From: an uncultured Cellvibrio sp.
GTDB lineage: Bacteria; Pseudomonadota; Gammaproteobacteria; Pseudomonadales; Cellvibrionaceae
DNA: 35,794 nucleotides
Direction of reading: 5' to 3'
Assembly: GCA_946886255.1 (NCBI GenBank)
Contig: CAMPIG010000006.1
Span: 1 to 35,794, forward strand
In this document: positions 1 through 8,712 of the stretch, one piece after another
Layout: each line of letters begins with the position of its first letter
Position numbering within the stretch: the stretch's first letter is position 1
Notes under the pieces: model-generated
The model's database searches: none
Told to the model about the DNA's origin: nothing
The model's input: only the letters and a program-made list of their open reading frames with translations
Position numbers and translations under genes: made by a program

Positions 1-265
1 CCGCCCGCTGTTACAAAACTCCTACGACCACCTGCGCAAACTGCTTGAAAACCGCATTACCGCCATCAGCCGCCTGCAAAAACTCGACATTAATCCGAGT
101 TTGGTCAGTGACCGCGCCCGCGCTATTCTCGCCTCCCTAATCGGGGGCATCACTCTCGCCCGCATGCTCCCCGACGAAACCGAACGCAGTGCCATCCTCA
201 ACGCGGCACAAATGCAGATACTGGCATTAATGGGCGTACAGCCACGGCAGCCGGTGGAGCAGTGA
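1..265 (+). CDS. TetR-family transcriptional regulator, C-terminal part (partial)
   Basis: An open frame enters from the left edge (codons from base 2) and stops at TGA 263-265, giving about 87 residues without a start. The sequence is helical, with a segment reading ILASLIGGITLARMLPDE followed by ILNAAQMQILALMG. That pattern is typical of the ligand-binding and dimerisation half of TetR-type repressors, whose DNA-binding helix-turn-helix would lie outside the window. The target and ligand cannot be inferred. The next gene starts 66 bases later on the same strand. The family call rests only on the C-terminal helix pattern, so it is moderate. Confidence 0.6.
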   Translation, partial: RPLLQNSYDHLRKLLENRITAISRLQKLDINPSLVSDRARAILASLIGGITLARMLPDETERSAILNAAQMQILALMGVQPRQPVEQ

Positions 266-331
266 GCAGGACGTCCGGCTTTTTATCAGCTTTTTAACTC
301 CATCGACCCGTCACATCACAAGGACATCTTT

Positions 332-1048
332 ATGAAAGCCATGAAAATCCTGCTCCTCACTGTTCCCCTTACCCTCGCCGCCTGCAACGCTAACATGCCG
401 CAAATTCTGCAAACCAGTGCCGATGTGGCCAGCGCCAGTGGTTATGGCAATCAAGCGCAGTTGGTGCGCGGCATCAAGGATGCGCTGGAGCTGAGCAGCG
501 GGCGCGCCGCGACCAGCTTGTCGCAGAACGGTGGTTACAGTAATAACCCGCTGTATCGCATTGAACTACCCCAATCTGTTCAGCCTATCGCCAGCACACT
601 GCGCCAGTTCGGGCTCGGCGGGCAGCTGGATAAAGTCGAAATGCTGATGAATCAGGGCGCGGAAAAGGCAGCGGTTGAAGCGAAGGACATCTTTATCTCC
701 GCCGTGCGCAACATGACGGTAACCGATGCACTGAGGATTATTCGCGGTCACGATACAGCGGCCACGGATTATTTCCGCCAGCAAACCGAGTCCACCCTGC
801 GCCAGCGCTACCTGCCGATCATCCAGCAGAACCTGCGGCAGATTGGCTTTTACAATCAGTACCAACAGTTGCTTGGCACCTATAAACAATTACCCATCGC
901 CAACAAGCCGGACCTGGACCTTGAGCAGCATGTGTTGAACCAGAGCCTCATCGCCTTGTTCAAGGAAGTGGCCAACCAGGAGCAGCTGATCCGCAAAGAC
1001 CCTGTGGAACGCGGCAGCGCCATCATCGGTGCGGTATTCAGCAAGTAA
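332..1048 (+). CDS. DUF4197 domain lipoprotein
   Basis: A 238-residue protein with a short lysine-containing N-terminus, a hydrophobic stretch and a lipobox (LAAC, Cys18), so it is probably a lipid-anchored envelope protein. Most of the rest matches the DUF4197 pattern: a segment reading LPQSVQPIASTLRQFGLG, then the stretch with AEKAAVEAKDIFISAVRNMT, DALRIIRGHDTAATDYFR and a C-terminal VERGSAIIGAVF. The first ATG is preceded by AAGGA at a good distance, which favours it over the ATG three codons later. The family is widespread in proteobacteria but has no assigned biochemical role. It ends 148 bases before serA. Confidence 0.85.
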   Translation: MKAMKILLLTVPLTLAACNANMPQILQTSADVASASGYGNQAQLVRGIKDALELSSGRAATSLSQNGGYSNNPLYRIELPQSVQPIASTLRQFGLGGQLDKVEMLMNQGAEKAAVEAKDIFISAVRNMTVTDALRIIRGHDTAATDYFRQQTESTLRQRYLPIIQQNLRQIGFYNQYQQLLGTYKQLPIANKPDLDLEQHVLNQSLIALFKEVANQEQLIRKDPVERGSAIIGAVFSK

Positions 1049-1196
1049 CTACATTAAGAATGCAATGACGCCGGGCGACACCCAGTCAAGGCTGGAGCTG
1101 TGCTATCATGCCGCCCGTTTTTATCCCCCCGTTTTCGTTTCCGATCAGAGATTCCCGTCAGGCGCGGGCCACAGTATTGCCAGAGGTCAGACTTTC

Positions 1197-2426
1197 ATGA
1201 GCAAGACGTCGTTAGACAAAAGCAAGATCAAATTCCTGTTGCTGGAAGGCGTTCACCAATCCGCGGTCAATACGCTTAACGCCGCCGGTTATACCAACAT
1301 TGAATATCTGAAGACCGCGCTGGCCGAAGACGAACTGATCGAGCGGATTCAGGATGCCCATTTTGTCGGCCTGCGCTCGCGCACCCAACTGACCCGCCGC
1401 GTGTTCGAAAACGCGCCCAAGCTGATCGCCGCCGGTTGTTTTTGTATCGGGACCAACCAAGTGGATCTGAAAGCGGCGCAAGAATTTGGTGTGGCGGTGT
1501 TCAACGCGCCCTACTCCAACACCCGTTCGGTGGCCGAACTGGTCATCGCCGAAGCGATCCTGCTGTTGCGTAATATTCCCGCCAAGAATGCCGTGTGTCA
1601 TCGCGGCGGTTGGGATAAATCGGCTATCGGTTCTTACGAAATTCGCGGCAAGACCCTGGGCTTGATCGGTTACGGTTCTATTGGTAGTCAGACTAGCGTA
1701 TTGGCCGAAGGCCTGGGCATGAACGTGTGCTTTTACGATGTGATCACCAAGTTGCCCTTGGGTAATGCGACCCAGATGCGCAGCCTGGATGAGTTACTGA
1801 GCACAGCGGATATTGTCAGCTTGCATGTGCCGGAAACCCATGCCACACAGAACATGATCGGCGCACGGGAAATCGGTTTGATGAAGAAAGGCGCGATCCT
1901 GCTCAACGCCTCGCGCGGCACGGTGGTTGATATCGATGCACTGGCCCAGGCAGTACGTATCGGTCATTTGTCCGGCGCTGCCATTGACGTTTTCCCGGAA
2001 GAGCCCAAAGCTAATGACGATGAATTTATCAGCCCCTTGCGCGGCCTGGATAACGTCATCCTCACGCCGCATATCGGGGGTTCTACCATGGAAGCTCAGG
2101 CGAATATCGGGGTGGAAGTGGCTGAGAAATTAATTAAATATTCCGATAACGGTACCACCACCAGCTCGGTCAACTTCCCGGAAGTGGCTTTGCCTGGTCA
2201 TCCGGATGCGCATCGCTTGTTGCACGTCCATGCCAATGTGCCGGGTGTGATGTCGTCTATCAATAAAATCTTTTCTGATTTCAATATCAATATCGTCGCG
2301 CAGTATTTGCAAACCAATGAGAAGGTCGGTTATGTGGTGGTGGATATCAATTCGCCGTACAGCGAGGAGGCATTGGAGAAATTGCGCAATGTGGAAGGGA
2401 CGATTCGGTGTCGGGTGTTGTTTTAA
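1197..2426 (+). CDS. serA: D-3-phosphoglycerate dehydrogenase
   Basis: Catalyses the first committed step of serine synthesis, oxidation of 3-phosphoglycerate with NAD, in the cytoplasm. The 409-residue product is nearly the length of Escherichia coli SerA (410) and closely similar throughout: KIKFLLLEGVH near the start, the segment CFCIGTNQVDL around 81-91, a Rossmann GYGSIG loop at 158-163, the catalytic set Arg240, Glu269 and His292 (ASRGTVVD, EEP, PHIGGS), and a C-terminal ACT domain from about 338 for serine feedback inhibition. The open frame extends further upstream to 1029, but similarity begins at ATG 1197, which has AGAGG before it; the longer N-terminus is rejected. Confidence 0.97.
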   Translation: MSKTSLDKSKIKFLLLEGVHQSAVNTLNAAGYTNIEYLKTALAEDELIERIQDAHFVGLRSRTQLTRRVFENAPKLIAAGCFCIGTNQVDLKAAQEFGVAVFNAPYSNTRSVAELVIAEAILLLRNIPAKNAVCHRGGWDKSAIGSYEIRGKTLGLIGYGSIGSQTSVLAEGLGMNVCFYDVITKLPLGNATQMRSLDELLSTADIVSLHVPETHATQNMIGAREIGLMKKGAILLNASRGTVVDIDALAQAVRIGHLSGAAIDVFPEEPKANDDEFISPLRGLDNVILTPHIGGSTMEAQANIGVEVAEKLIKYSDNGTTTSSVNFPEVALPGHPDAHRLLHVHANVPGVMSSINKIFSDFNINIVAQYLQTNEKVGYVVVDINSPYSEEALEKLRNVEGTIRCRVLF

Positions 2427-2435
2427 TTTTCCTGG

Positions 2436-2582
2436 AATGACAAACGCAGATTCTTCAATATTCCGCTGAAAGCACTTCGTAGTCCGTTTGTCATTAGGCT
2501 ATTGGTTTCGAAAACGCATGCATACGTCCTGTAGCTCCCGCAATTCATCCATGAATTGAGGGTTTCGAAACCAATAGCCTAA
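2436..2582. repeat. Nested palindromic repeat element downstream of serA
   Basis: Three inverted repeats sit in tandem or nested. An 11-bp perfect pair lies at 2436-2446 and 2485-2495 (AATGACAAACG and its complement). A 20-bp perfect pair lies at 2494-2513 and 2563-2582 (TTAGGCTATTGGTTTCGAAA and its complement). Inside its loop is a further 8-bp hairpin at 2541-2548 and 2551-2558. The region lies between two convergent genes (serA and the DUF368 gene). Neither main arm is followed by a clear T-tract, so this looks more like a mobile palindromic repeat or a bidirectional transcription barrier than a simple terminator. Confidence 0.7.
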
Positions 2583-2631
2583 CGCCAAACTCGCATTGTG
2601 CGAGCCGCAAATCTGTAAAAGTCTTGAGAGT

Positions 2632-3576
2632 TTATTTCTTCAGCCGATGCGCCACATGTTCGGTTACCACTACCAACAAAACCCCTGCTAACGCACTCAA
2701 ACACGCCGCAACTAACATCGGCTCAACACCCGTTACTGAGAGGTATTCAAACGGACTGAGGTTGGCTTGCTGCAAAACAACGGTGTTGCCATCGCTGTCT
2801 ATCGTTGTAGTCAACACCTGCTTCCAGGGCCAGGTGACGTAAAGCGACCCCACCAAAAAACCAATCAAGGTCGCCAGCGTCGCGCTGTGATAACTCGCCA
2901 GTAACCAGGAAAGGAAACGGGAGAAGATGATCAGGCCGCAGATACAGCCCAGGCCGAAGGCGAGGAGTTTGCCGATCTCGAGGTTGTGGATGGCGTTGAG
3001 GAAGACCGGATAGAGGCCGACGAGCAAGAGGATAAAGCTGCCGGAGATGCCAGGCAGGATCATGGCGCAGATGGCGACGAATCCGCCCAGGAATAGGATC
3101 CAGGCATAGCCCGGTAGCTGCGCCGGGGCCAGATTGGCTACGGCATAGATAAAGGCGGCGCCCATCAGTAGTGCGATCCAGTGGGATAAACGCCAGTTGG
3201 TTTGGGATTTACCCAGCAGGTAGATGGAGGCTAACACCAGGCCGGAGAAAAATGCCCACACCAGAATGGGGTAGGTTTCCATGGCGATCAGGACAACGGC
3301 GGCAAACGTTTTGAGGCTGACGAGGATGCCGCCGAAAAGAGCGACCAAAAAATTACCGTTGATGTAGCGCCAGGTATTGGCGAGGCCGTCTTTTTTCAGC
3401 ATCAATAACACGGCAGGGGTGCAGCGCTTAAGGGAGTTTAACCATTCATCATAAACGCCGGTGATAAAAGCGATGGTGCCGCCGGATACGCCCGGTACTA
3501 CGTCCGCCGCGCCCATGCACATGCCTTTCAAAAAGATAACCAGATAATCCTTGATACTGCGCTGTTCTTGCGTCAA
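2632..3576 (-). CDS. DUF368 family polytopic membrane protein
   Basis: A 314-residue, strongly hydrophobic protein with about eight or nine membrane segments. The N-terminus carries the DUF368 signature (FLKGMCMGAADVVPGVSGGT then IAFITGVYDEW), and a second glycine-rich motif, MILPGISGSFILLLVG, lies near the middle, as in the family. DUF368 proteins belong to a group of inner-membrane proteins linked in published work to polyprenyl-phosphate lipid carrier translocation; that role is not provable from this sequence. The start codon is TTG, supported by GAGGA eight bases upstream and by the conserved N-terminus. It is convergent with serA and follows the hydrolase gene on the same strand at a distance of 68 bases. 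Confidence 0.9.
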   Translation of the reverse strand: MTQEQRSIKDYLVIFLKGMCMGAADVVPGVSGGTIAFITGVYDEWLNSLKRCTPAVLLMLKKDGLANTWRYINGNFLVALFGGILVSLKTFAAVVLIAMETYPILVWAFFSGLVLASIYLLGKSQTNWRLSHWIALLMGAAFIYAVANLAPAQLPGYAWILFLGGFVAICAMILPGISGSFILLLVGLYPVFLNAIHNLEIGKLLAFGLGCICGLIIFSRFLSWLLASYHSATLATLIGFLVGSLYVTWPWKQVLTTTIDSDGNTVVLQQANLSPFEYLSVTGVEPMLVAACLSALAGVLLVVVTEHVAHRLKK

Positions 3577-3644
3577 AACAGTTTCCTCACGTCAGTAAAT
3601 TCAAGCGGCAGGTACCTCCGCTGGACTCACAGAGGCAAGGCATT

Positions 3645-4628
3645 CTACCGGTTTCGCTCGTTGAAGAAATAGCTTTGGATATAGGTGAAGACCTGCGCAC
3701 GATATTCTGTGCTCTCGTTAACCAAATGGTGCCCGGCATCGGCGATCAATTTGATCTCGGCGTTGGGTAATTTTTCGCGTAATTGTTCAAGGTTGTAGCG
3801 CCATTCCACAGTTCGATCGCCGGTTCCCTGTACAATCAGCATCGCTTTACCCAGAGGTTTAAAGTGGCGGAAACCTTCGGCCCAGGCTTTCATAGCCGAA
3901 ATCCAGACCACGGACAGGTATTGGGATTGCAGGGGATCGCGGCGTGCGATGAAGTCGGCAAATTCGGGATCGTGGGAGCTGGGTGTAAACCGCCGTGGTA
4001 CGTGGCTGACGAAACCTTTGAGCAGGCGATAGAGCATGCGACCGGAACGCCAGCCGCGCGGCAAAATCAGCGGAGCACAGAGCGCAAATTTGGCGAAATC
4101 ATCCGGTGAGTAACGCCAGCAATAGTTGAGCAACACTGCACCGCCCATGCTTTGCCCCAAAGCAAATCGGTGTTGCGGTAAAAGATCCCGGGAGCGATTT
4201 AACAGATCGGCAAGCACATCGGCGTAGTGATCGAAGGAATCAATTGATGCCGTCATGCCGCTGCTGAGACCGTGGCCGGGCAAGTCAAAAGCCAGGACGG
4301 CATAACCCTGCTGCAAAGCCAATTGGATCGGGTGGTGATATACACCCACATGATCGTAATAACCATGGACAATAACCACCGTGCCCTTGGGTTTTGGGGG
4401 CAACCAGTAATGAGTCGCCACCCGAAAATTACCGCTGTCGACACGCCCGAAGCCGTGCATAACATCAGGAAATTCGCGTGCGAAATTAATGTGGTAGTAG
4501 TCGAGATAGGTTTGCGGATCAGCCTCCAGCGGCCATCGACTATCCTGTTCGGCCACGAACTGAAGTGGCGGTAACTCCTCTGCCAAGCGAAACAGCAGTT
4601 CTTTATCGAGTATCATGGAATCGGACAC
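3645..4628 (-). CDS. Alpha/beta hydrolase (lysophospholipase/monoacylglycerol lipase-like)
   Basis: A 327-residue alpha/beta-hydrolase of the Hydrolase_4 type. Visible parts are an oxyanion-hole motif HGYYDHVG around 88-95, DLPGHG at 115-120, the nucleophile elbow GQSMGG with Ser160, the acid Asp271 (GTGDRTVEW) and the base His300 or His301 (DAGHHLVNES). Families with this layout cleave lysophospholipids or monoacylglycerols, but the substrate here is unknown. No signal peptide is seen, so it is likely cytoplasmic. The start codon used is GTG at 4628, five bases after AGAGG; an internal ATG four codons later is the alternative. It is transcribed away from the AraC-type gene at 4954. Confidence 0.85.
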   Translation of the reverse strand: MSDSMILDKELLFRLAEELPPLQFVAEQDSRWPLEADPQTYLDYYHINFAREFPDVMHGFGRVDSGNFRVATHYWLPPKPKGTVVIVHGYYDHVGVYHHPIQLALQQGYAVLAFDLPGHGLSSGMTASIDSFDHYADVLADLLNRSRDLLPQHRFALGQSMGGAVLLNYCWRYSPDDFAKFALCAPLILPRGWRSGRMLYRLLKGFVSHVPRRFTPSSHDPEFADFIARRDPLQSQYLSVVWISAMKAWAEGFRHFKPLGKAMLIVQGTGDRTVEWRYNLEQLREKLPNAEIKLIADAGHHLVNESTEYRAQVFTYIQSYFFNERNR

Positions 4629-4953
4629 TCAGGCCTCTCTGGGTAAAGTAGTGTTAAACAAAATCACAGGCCCTGACTTCCACGTAAGACTTGCTCTTCC
4701 GGGACGCAAGATCTTCTGGATACAAAAGGCTTTGGTAAAAACTCCCCACTGTCGGGGATACAACATGATTACCTGACTTATGCCCCGCGATAATGCAGCG
4801 CATACTGTAACCGGTTCATAAACATAACGCGACCCACGCAACGCCAACCCTAAGCTGCGGAAGCCGTTGATGACACTGACGACAGTCGAACGCGCTTGAT
4901 CTATAATTCGCGGAGTATAACTATAACGATCACTGACAAGCTGTGGGACTCTC
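4629..4953. promoter_or_regulatory. Divergent intergenic region between hydrolase and AraC-type gene
   Basis: 325 bases separate the divergent starts of the hydrolase gene (minus strand) and the AraC-type regulator (plus strand), so promoters for both must lie here. I cannot place -35/-10 boxes with confidence. A small hairpin, CCCCACTGTCGGGG, is present near 4744-4757. An open frame of 162 codons on the minus strand crosses the region and runs into the AraC gene, but its composition does not look protein-like. Confidence 0.4.
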
Positions 4954-6117
4954 ATGAAAGCGCAAATTTTTAATATCCACGACGTCGTCTTATTGATGAC
5001 CGTGGCAGAGTGTTTCTTGTTGGCAATCTTCCAGGCAGTATTACCGGTCACCAATCGACTCGCCAGTATTCTCCTCAGTTGTTTCTTGCTTTGCGTTGCC
5101 ATCGGCTCAGCGTGCATCCTGGTATTGTGGAACGGTGATGTGCATATCCACCCGGTATTTGATCGTCACTTCCTGCCCTACTTTCTGGTCACCGCGTTGA
5201 TCCTCAAGGGACCAGCACTGTATCTTTATGTCGCTTCGCTGACTCGTGAATCCTTTCGTTTGCAACCACGCCACTTGTGGCACCTGACTCCGGTAGCCGT
5301 CGCGATGTTGTGGTTGGCCATCTTCCGTATCGACAGTCTGGACCTGAGCTTCCGTTCCATTGACGCTACGGATTTTTCCCGCAGCCTCGTGGATTGCGTA
5401 TGGCACGTCGTAAAAGCCCTGCCGTTTATCTATGGTATTGCAGCGGTGTTGTTGACCAAAAAGTATCAAGCGCAACTTAAAGATCAATACTCCGATTTCT
5501 CCACGACCGAACCCGGCTGGTTAAAAGTCCTGACTATCGGCTTTCTGGTGAGCTGGAGTCTGAGCGGAATCGCACACATCATTGCGCAAACCGCATCACC
5601 GGATGTTTCTGACAGTTTCGGGATTGCCGACAATTACGTAACGTTTATTTTGATCAACGCGCTGTTCACTTATAGCCTGGTCTATGCGCACAAATTGCTG
5701 ACCACCAAGCACGAACCCATCAAAGATAAACACGATGAGAAGCTCACCGACAGCGCAATTGAAAAAGTGCAACAAGGCATGGAAATACAAAAGTTGTACC
5801 TCAAGCACAACTTGAATATTGAAGAATTTTCCAAGCGTATTGATCTGCCGGTGAAGGAAGTGTCAGCGGTCATCAACAAACACTACGGCACTAACTTCTT
5901 TGAATTTATGAATACTTACCGGGTAGATGAAGCCAAGCGATTATTGAGCGATGAGAAGCATGCGGATATGACTGTACTGGATGTGTTGTTGCAATCCGGG
6001 TTTAACAGTAAATCTGCATTTCACCGCTTTTTTAATCGATTAGTGGGTGTATCGCCGACGGAGTTCCGCAAGAATGGTGCGCCGGATGCGGCGTTGAAGA
6101 AGGCGGCGAATGAGTAG
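4954..6117 (+). CDS. AraC-family transcriptional regulator with N-terminal membrane domain
   Basis: A 387-residue protein in two parts. Residues about 8-247 contain roughly seven hydrophobic membrane-spanning stretches (about 10-30, 36-58, 70-92, 107-124, 150-166, 190-213, 229-247). Residues about 275-380 form an AraC-type double helix-turn-helix, with INKHYGTNFFEFMNTYRVDE and the family-typical end LLQSGFNSKSAFHRFFNRL then VGVSPTEFRK. The arrangement suggests an inner-membrane sensor that binds DNA on the cytoplasmic side; its ligand is unknown. No obvious target is adjacent apart from the divergent hydrolase gene. A strong Shine-Dalgarno is not visible before the ATG. Confidence 0.9.
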   Translation: MKAQIFNIHDVVLLMTVAECFLLAIFQAVLPVTNRLASILLSCFLLCVAIGSACILVLWNGDVHIHPVFDRHFLPYFLVTALILKGPALYLYVASLTRESFRLQPRHLWHLTPVAVAMLWLAIFRIDSLDLSFRSIDATDFSRSLVDCVWHVVKALPFIYGIAAVLLTKKYQAQLKDQYSDFSTTEPGWLKVLTIGFLVSWSLSGIAHIIAQTASPDVSDSFGIADNYVTFILINALFTYSLVYAHKLLTTKHEPIKDKHDEKLTDSAIEKVQQGMEIQKLYLKHNLNIEEFSKRIDLPVKEVSAVINKHYGTNFFEFMNTYRVDEAKRLLSDEKHADMTVLDVLLQSGFNSKSAFHRFFNRLVGVSPTEFRKNGAPDAALKKAANE

Positions 6118-6130
6118 TTTTTCATAATTT

Positions 6131-6163
6131 GTCGGATTACGCCTTTGGCTAATCTGACCTACG
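6131..6163 (+). repeat. Dispersed repeat unit, single arm
   Basis: A stretch starting GTCGGATTACGCCTTTGGCT and ending near AATCTGACCTAC closely matches the left arm of the palindromic repeat at 17458-17532. Here only one arm is seen. The two copies lie just outside the two ends of the split acetyltransferase gene (6184 and 17453), so they bracket the original gene. Sequences of this TCGGATTACGC...AATCCGACC type are common dispersed intergenic repeats in gammaproteobacteria; this is from general knowledge. Confidence 0.6.
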
Positions 6164-6183
6164 GCGGATAGTAGGGACTAGTG

Positions 6184-6303
6184 ATGGGGTTTGACAGGAT
6201 CGTTTTGGACGGGGAATTTGTTCAGCTGGAACCGCTTACTCGCGAGCACTTTTCTGGATTATGGAGATTTAATTACAGTCTCGAAACTGGCGAGCCGCAT
6301 TGA
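6184..6303 (+). pseudogene. GNAT N-acetyltransferase, N-terminal fragment (gene split by island)
   Basis: The frame from ATG 6184 gives 39 residues before TGA. The first 26 (including VLDGEFVQLEPLTREHFSGL) match the start of RimJ/RimL-type GNAT acetyltransferases, where a strand reading VRLEPL followed by EH..GL is typical. After about base 6263 the similarity ends abruptly. The rest of such a gene, beginning DAIKNGALWNLHLT, lies at 16954-17453 on the same strand. Joining 6263 directly to 16954 completes a TGT codon and restores one continuous frame (GLCDAIKNGALW). This is therefore best read as the 5' remnant of one gene separated by about 10.7 kb. Confidence 0.75.
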
Positions 6304-6406
6304 ACCACTTTATGATTGTCTTATGAACGTTTGAGCGATTATGAGTAACCTGCAGTTACACGGAATTATTTACAGGCTCCGAGTCCGCCGAGGCCGATTG
6401 ATTTTT

Positions 6407-6795
6407 CTATTCTTTTTTTGCGTTCTCTACTGACTTATTATTATAAAACTCTAAAAATTTCGCCGTCTTCTCTTGATGCTTATCTGTTATCGGCCAAGCA
6501 GAACATTTGCTAGCCCTGAGTTGATCATTGTTTTCTTTGGTTTTATAAGCATAAACAATATACTTGCCTCCCTTCTCGTAGCTTAATCCACATGCAGTCG
6601 AACTTTTCTCTGTAATCATCTTTAGTTTCGCATGTTCGTCGCCCTTATAGAATGTTAAGTTCTGGTATTTGAAGTGGTTCCTAGTAAAACCGACCTTTTG
6701 AAACTATCTCCCCTATAAAGATAACATCGGCCCCTTCATGGCTTTTTTCCGGGTCATAGTCTCTGTCACAACTACACGAAAAGGCGTGCTGAGAA
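6407..6795 (-). pseudogene. Secreted TIMP/netrin-like domain protein, main 3' part (interrupted and frameshifted)
   Basis: Read on the minus strand, the region encodes FSCSCDRDYDPE followed by EGADVIFIGEIVSK, then after a one-base insertion near 6694-6700 VGFTRNHFKYQNLTFYKGDE, and later a stretch containing CGLSYEKGGKYIVYAYK and RASKCSAW. A CxC motif directly after a signal peptide, a VFIGE strand and a later CGL...KYIVYA strand resemble small bacterial proteins with a TIMP/netrin-like fold; this family call is an inference. The signal peptide and start codon lie on the far side of the IS66 element at 9077-9114. With one target-duplication copy removed and the extra base deleted, the gene is exactly 142 codons including the stop. 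Confidence 0.65.
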
Positions 6796-6803
6796 AACGC
6801 AAA
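6796..6803. repeat. Target-site duplication, left copy (AACGCAAA)
   Basis: The eight bases AACGCAAA directly abut the left inverted repeat of the IS66-family element and recur exactly at 9077-9084 against the right inverted repeat. Eight base pairs is the duplication length known for IS66 elements. Confidence 0.93.
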
Positions 6804-6830
6804 GTAAGCGCTAAACCAACTACGCCCTAG
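6804..6830 (+). repeat. IS66 left terminal inverted repeat
   Basis: The 27 bases start GTAAGCGCTAAACCAAC and match the complement of 9050-9076 at 23 of 27 positions, differing at positions 13, 18, 19 and 27. Confidence 0.9.
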
Positions 6831-8336
6831 CCTAACGTAGTATTCCAAGGCAACAACTGCTCTATTTGCTCAATGCTATTGGCGTTGGGTAAATGCGTAA
6901 ACACCAAGCGCAGATATTCGTAGGCATTTACATTATTCGCCTTGGCCGTTTCAACCAAACTGTACTGGTTAGCACTGGCTGTCGCGCCAGCCTGACTTTT
7001 ACTAAACATCCAATTCTTACGACCAATCGTGAATGGGCGAATTGCTCGCTCTGCCGCATTATTGTCAATGGGATAGCATCCATCCTCGATATAACGAACC
7101 AGACGGCTCCATTGATTATTCAGGTAAACTAATGCTTACCAATCGCCATTTTCGGCGGTACGGCCAATAAGCTTTTCTCCATCCACTCTTTCAGATCGTC
7201 AAGAATTGGCTTTGCCTCGGCTTGTCGAGTCGCATACCGACTATCGGGAGGCTCATCCTTAATTCTTCGTTCAATGGCATAAAGTTTTTGTATAAAAGCG
7301 AGCCCCTGGTTGGCTTTTCCGGTTTTACCTTTCGGCTGTGCATCCATAGCCTCTTTAAACTTGCGCCTGGCGTGAGCCCAGCACCCAAGGCGAACAATCC
7401 CGTAATCGTCGCAAGCTTTTTGATACCACTCATAACCATCGATCATAATGGCGGTATTGTCTTCGCTTAATAATTGTAATGGTACCTGTTGGCTGCGGTT
7501 GTCGGCATAGTGAAATACGCAGGCGGGCTGATGCTGGGAGCCAACCATGACCCACATATAGCTTTTACTTTGTGCCGCCTTTCCTGGTTCATCCAGCACC
7601 TGCAGGGTTGTTTCATCGAGATGTAAATACGGTTGTCGGTGCAGGTGTTCAATGAGCAGGTTTATTAACGGTTGAACCAACTCACCGCATTTCACCATCC
7701 AATTGGTCATGTTCGCTCTATCAAGATCGATGCCGATACGCTTGAACATGTCGCTTTGCCTGTAAAGCGGCATAGCATCGGCATACTTTTGAATTGCGAT
7801 ATAAGCGAGCAAGCCAGGGCTGGCAATGCTTTTTTCGATAGGCTGTTTGGGTTTGGTGGCGGTAACGATATGGCTTTTACAGCAAGGGCAGGCATACTTC
7901 AGGCGTTTGTGGCGAATCACCTTAATTGTTGCAGGAACAATACCCAGTTGCTCATGATCTTCACTGCCAATCACGTTTAACGCCGTACCGTCGTGCGGGC
8001 AGATTTTTTCCGAGTCCGGTATATCGTGAACAAACTCTTCACGAGGAAGGTTGTCAGGAATACTCACACGCGGCTTACGGGCGCGGGTATGTGACTTAAC
8101 CGTGGCTATTTCAGCGTCTTGCGGCAATTCAGCAGAAAGTGTTTCTTCCGCCTCATTGAATAGACCCAGTTGATCCTGAGATACCTTTTCGGTTGCTTGA
8201 GCTGTTCATTCAAGACAGCGATCTGTGCATCGCGAGCCGCTGCTTTGACTTGTTCGTTTTTCAGTTTTTCTTCATTAGCGGCAAGTTGCTTGCGCAACAA
8301 TTCGTTTTCTTTTTGTAAGGCCGCTGTATTATTCAT
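6827..8336 (-). pseudogene. tnpC: IS66 transposase TnpC (frameshifted)
   Basis: The DDE transposase of the IS66 element, split over three frames. The first piece (8336 to about 8190) has the coiled-coil-like N-terminus ALQKENELLRKQLAANEE. The second (about 8190-7135) has the zinc-ribbon-like CPHDGT and CPCC motifs, the first catalytic Asp in YLHLDETTLQVL and the second in IMIDGYEWYQ. The third (about 7133-6827) has the catalytic Glu in [12 protein letters not shown] and ends [11 protein letters not shown]. Frameshifts lie near 8190 (with apparent loss of some residues compared with the family) and near 7134, where one missing base turns [11 protein letters not shown] into a stop. The protein cannot be made whole. 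Confidence 0.92.
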
Positions 8337-8354
8337 GGCGGCTATTATAAAAAA

Positions 8355-8712
8355 TTAATGGATGTCAGTGAAGTGTAACTGCCTATGCGGTTTAAAATTT
8401 TCAAAATCAAAACCCCGCAACAGCCAGCTCTCCATTGTTCGTGATTAACAGCGACAGTCGTAAACAGGTCTTTCCGTGGCCATTTGAATTTATCTTTTTC
8501 CAGGCGTTTCTGCCATAAGGCGAACCCGGTGCTGTCCCAGTAGAACACCTTGAGCTGGCTGCGATTTTTGTTACAAAACACGAAGAGTGCGGTATCGTAA
8601 ACATCCAGACCATTTCTTCGCTGACGATTAGCGCCAGTCCATTGATCGCTTTGCGGAAATCAACAGGGTCGCGATGAAGGTAGATGGGAATCGAGTCTGG
8701 CCACTTGATCAT
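8355..8712 (-). pseudogene. tnpB: IS66 accessory protein TnpB (frameshifted twice)
   Basis: The IS66 Orf2 family is recognised by IYLHRDPVDFRKAINGLALIV near the start. A missing base near 8609-8611 moves the true frame, which continues LDVYDTALFVFCNKNRSQLK, VFYWDSTGFALWQKRLEKDKF. A second shift near 8431-8445 leads to the family-typical end SWLLRGFDFENFKPHRQ and a stop at 8355. The start ATG overlaps the tnpA stop as ATGA, the usual IS66 translational coupling. The reading assumes genuine mutations and not sequencing errors; other genes in the window are intact, which favours decay. Confidence 0.9.

Noticed and set aside
1029..1196. N-terminal extension of SerA by 56 residues
   Set aside because: Family similarity begins at ATG 1197, which has its own ribosome site; the extension overlaps the end of the previous gene.
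2494..2582. 20-bp inverted repeat as a transposon with terminal repeats
   Set aside because: Only 49 bases lie between the arms, and no coding sequence or target duplication is visible, so it is reported as a palindromic repeat.
4629..5117. 162-codon minus-strand open frame across the hydrolase-AraC intergenic region
   Set aside because: It overlaps the AraC gene start, has no ribosome site or recognisable pattern, and would block the divergent promoter region.
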